From Dehalococcoidia bacterium (GTDB lineage: Bacteria > Chloroflexota > Dehalococcoidia > Tepidiformales > Tepidiformaceae): a stretch of DNA of 5,939 nt. Position 1 is the first letter of the stretch; each line of letters starts with the position of its first letter. Below the pieces are notes generated by a model. It was not told the origin of the DNA and ran no database searches. It saw only the letters and a program-made list of their open reading frames with translations. The position numbers and the translations under genes were made by a program. Positions 4,228-5,939 of this stretch are shown here, in pieces. The stretch lies in the NCBI GenBank assembly GCA_023228745.1, contig JALOAP010000207.1:1-5939 (forward strand), read 5' to 3'.

Positions 4228-5811
4228 ATGGCCACTGATCGCGTTCAGCTCTACGACACAACTCTCCGCGATGGTTCGCAGATGGAGGGCATTTCGCTCT
4301 CCGTCGAGGACAAGATCCGCATCACGAAGAAGCTCGACGAGCTCGGGATCGAGTGGATCGAAGGCGGATTCCCCGGTTCGAACCCGAAGGACGCTGAGTA
4401 TTTCCGGCGACTGCGGGACGTAAAACTGAAGAATGCACAGGTCTCGGCCTTCGGCGGAACGCGCAAGCCCAACCTGACGTGTGAGACGGACGCCAACATC
4501 CAGAGCCTGGTTGCGGCCGAGACACCGGGCGTGACGCTCGTAGGCAAGGCGAGCATGTACCAGGTGCGGTCGGTGCTTGAGACGAGCCCGGAAGAGAACT
4601 TGTCGATGATTTCCGAGACAGTGCGCTACTTCAAGGCGATGGGGAAGAGCGTCTTCTTCGACGCCGAGCACTTCTTCGACGGCTTCCTCGATGACCCGGA
4701 CTACTCCCTCCAGTGCCTCTCGACGGCACTTCGCGCGGGGGCGGACGTGCTCGTTTTGTGCGACACCAACGGTGGCATGACGACCTTCCAGACGCTGCGC
4801 GCCATCGAGGCGGTGCAACACCGCATGGCGGATGCGCGGCTCGGCATCCACTGCCACAACGACGCGGGGCTTGCAGTCGCGAACTCGCTGGCAGCGGTGG
4901 AGGCCGGCGTCTACCAGGTGCAGGGCTGCGTGAACGGCTACGGCGAGCGTGCCGGCAATGCGGACCTCCTCACGGTGCTCGCCAACCTGAAGCTGAAGAT
5001 GGGCATCGATGTCGTAGATGACGAACAGCTGACCCGGCTCACGGAGGTCGCGAACTACGTCAGCGAACTGGCGAACATGGTCCCGAACCCGCAGGCGCCG
5101 TACGTGGGCGCAAGCGCCTTTGCACACAAGGCTGGCTACCACGTCGCCGGGATCATGAAAGACGAGATGGCGTACCAGCACATCGACCCGGTGCTCGTGG
5201 GGAACGAGAGCCGCGTCCTGGTGAGTGAGCTTTCCGGCCAGCGCAACCTGCTCATGAAGCTCGAAGAACGGGGCATCGACTACCCCTTCAGCCAGGACGA
5301 GATCAAGAAGCTCCTTGAGACCGTGAAGGAGAAGGAGAGCCAGGGGTACCAGTACGAAGGCGCCGAGGCGAGCTTCGAGCTCCTGGTGCGACGGAGCCTG
5401 CCACACTACAAGCCGCCGTTCGAGCTCGAGGACTTTGTCATCGTCGAGCGGCGCCGCTCGGCGCACGAGCGCACGGAGCTAAACGAGATGCTGGCCGAGG
5501 CGATGGTGAAGCTGCAGATCGATGGCGAACTGCACCACACCGCAGCCGAAGGCAACGGCCCTGTGAACGCGCTCGATGCGGCCGCGCGCAAAGCCCTCAT
5601 CGCGTGCTACCCCCACCTCAACCAGGTGAAACTGGTCGACTACAAGGTGCGCATCCTCGATAGCCAGTCAGCGACGGGAGCACGCGTACGGGTGCTCATC
5701 GAAAGCACGGACGGGACACGCTACTGGACCACCGTTGGGAGCTCGACGGACATCATCGAAGCTTCGTGGCTGGCGTTGGCGGACGCGCTCGAGTACGCGC
5801 TGTCGGAGTAG
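4228..5811 (+). CDS. cimA: (R)-citramalate synthase
   Basis: This 527-residue enzyme condenses pyruvate and acetyl-CoA to (R)-citramalate, the first step of the threonine-independent isoleucine route; LeuCD and LeuB then give 2-oxobutyrate. The HMGL-like TIM barrel occupies about residues 5-275. It has YDTTLRDGSQ (9-18; catalytic R14, metal ligand D15), the His ligands in H208-C-H210-ND, and the second signature GCVNGYGERAGN (233-244). GNESRVLVSELSGQRNL (325-341) is typical of the TIGR00977 citramalate synthase group and separates it from 2-isopropylmalate and homocitrate synthases. A LeuA_dimer regulatory domain fills about 400-525 (GPVNALDAAARKAL at 444-457), where isoleucine normally inhibits. 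The length is normal and the active site intact. ATG 4228 is preferred over the in-frame GTG at 4216 because it starts at the family N-terminus and AAAGG (4212-4216) lies 11 nt before it. It stands alone behind its own leader and promoter-like sequence. Cytoplasmic. Confidence 0.95.
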   Translation: MATDRVQLYDTTLRDGSQMEGISLSVEDKIRITKKLDELGIEWIEGGFPGSNPKDAEYFRRLRDVKLKNAQVSAFGGTRKPNLTCETDANIQSLVAAETPGVTLVGKASMYQVRSVLETSPEENLSMISETVRYFKAMGKSVFFDAEHFFDGFLDDPDYSLQCLSTALRAGADVLVLCDTNGGMTTFQTLRAIEAVQHRMADARLGIHCHNDAGLAVANSLAAVEAGVYQVQGCVNGYGERAGNADLLTVLANLKLKMGIDVVDDEQLTRLTEVANYVSELANMVPNPQAPYVGASAFAHKAGYHVAGIMKDEMAYQHIDPVLVGNESRVLVSELSGQRNLLMKLEERGIDYPFSQDEIKKLLETVKEKESQGYQYEGAEASFELLVRRSLPHYKPPFELEDFVIVERRRSAHERTELNEMLAEAMVKLQIDGELHHTAAEGNGPVNALDAAARKALIACYPHLNQVKLVDYKVRILDSQSATGARVRVLIESTDGTRYWTTVGSSTDIIEASWLALADALEYALSE

Positions 5812-5939
5812 CGGCCGGCGACCGCCAGGCAAGTGGATCCGGACGAGAACTTCGCCCTCGCGACGGACGGGAGGGGCAGCTTCGCCCCCTCCGGTCAGGT
5901 TGGCGCGCGCCTGCGGGGATGGTCCGGTCGAACGAGCCG
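5812..5939. other. 3' flank of cimA, no gene recognised
   Basis: These 128 bp run to the window edge. A plus-strand frame from GTG 5833 is open to the edge but shows no family character and has only a poor upstream AGG. Minus-strand frames are equally uninformative. The only structure seen is the hairpin at 5870-5892. Confidence 0.4.
5870..5892 (+). terminator. GC-rich hairpin downstream of cimA
   Basis: GGAGGGG (5870-5876) pairs with CCCCTCC (5886-5892), a 7-bp stem; the 9-nt loop can close further by C5877-G5884 with one bulge. It begins 58 nt after the cimA stop codon, a suitable terminator position. The T-tract is missing, as in the other hairpins of this window, so this may be a U-tract-less terminator or a transcript-stabilising end. 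Confidence 0.4.

Noticed and set aside
4192..5466. 424-codon open frame on the minus strand inside cimA
   Set aside because: It is antisense to an unmistakable citramalate synthase. Long antisense frames are common in GC-rich genes, and its translation shows no family character.
5833..5939. Possible new gene start (GTG 5833) open to the right edge
   Set aside because: Only about 35 codons are visible, the ribosome site is poor, it contains the GC hairpin, and no family resemblance is seen.
1..5939. CRISPR array, insertion sequence, tRNA or attachment site
   Set aside because: No spaced repeats of suitable length, transposase motifs, tRNA-like cloverleaf or flanking duplications were seen on either strand.

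Overview
The window is GC-rich (about two-thirds G+C by eye) bacterial chromosomal DNA with dense gene packing. The lipoprotein peptidase has a Thr/Pro-rich linker just after its lipobox (TPTATSTPIPPP). Together with paired universal stress proteins, a PNPOx-like flavoprotein and a citramalate synthase, this suggests a Chloroflexota member (Dehalococcoidia, Tepidiforma or Thermomicrobia-like). That placement is inference from style, not from a marker gene.

Layout. Positions 1-1326 (minus strand) hold two universal stress protein genes in a probable operon: a tandem-domain USP (1326 to 469), then a second USP (414 to the left edge, truncated by the window). A 226-bp divergent intergenic region (1327-1552) separates them from a plus-strand pair: a degenerate GNAT-fold protein (1553-2050) and an overlapping FMN-binding split-barrel protein of the PNPOx_2/NimA type (2028-2507). 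Next come an M23/LytM-type lipoprotein peptidase (2587-3531), a decayed VapBC-like toxin-antitoxin locus (about 3574-4046), a 181-bp leader with several regulatory-looking elements (4047-4227), and a complete citramalate synthase gene, cimA (4228-5811). The last 128 bp hold a GC-rich hairpin and no supportable gene.

How it fits together. The stress proteins, GNAT protein and PNPOx-like protein form a divergent cluster that looks like a stress or redox/dormancy module. The M23 lipoprotein acts on the cell wall outside the membrane. cimA starts the threonine-independent route to isoleucine and has its own promoter-like sequence and leader. The toxin-antitoxin remnant keeps a ribbon-helix-helix antitoxin N-terminus and the C-terminal half of a PIN toxin, but has lost the toxin's N-terminal half and seems frameshifted.

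No CRISPR array, insertion sequence, tRNA or rRNA was seen. I do not find a convincing new system; the points most worth a second look are the TA remnant and the cimA leader.
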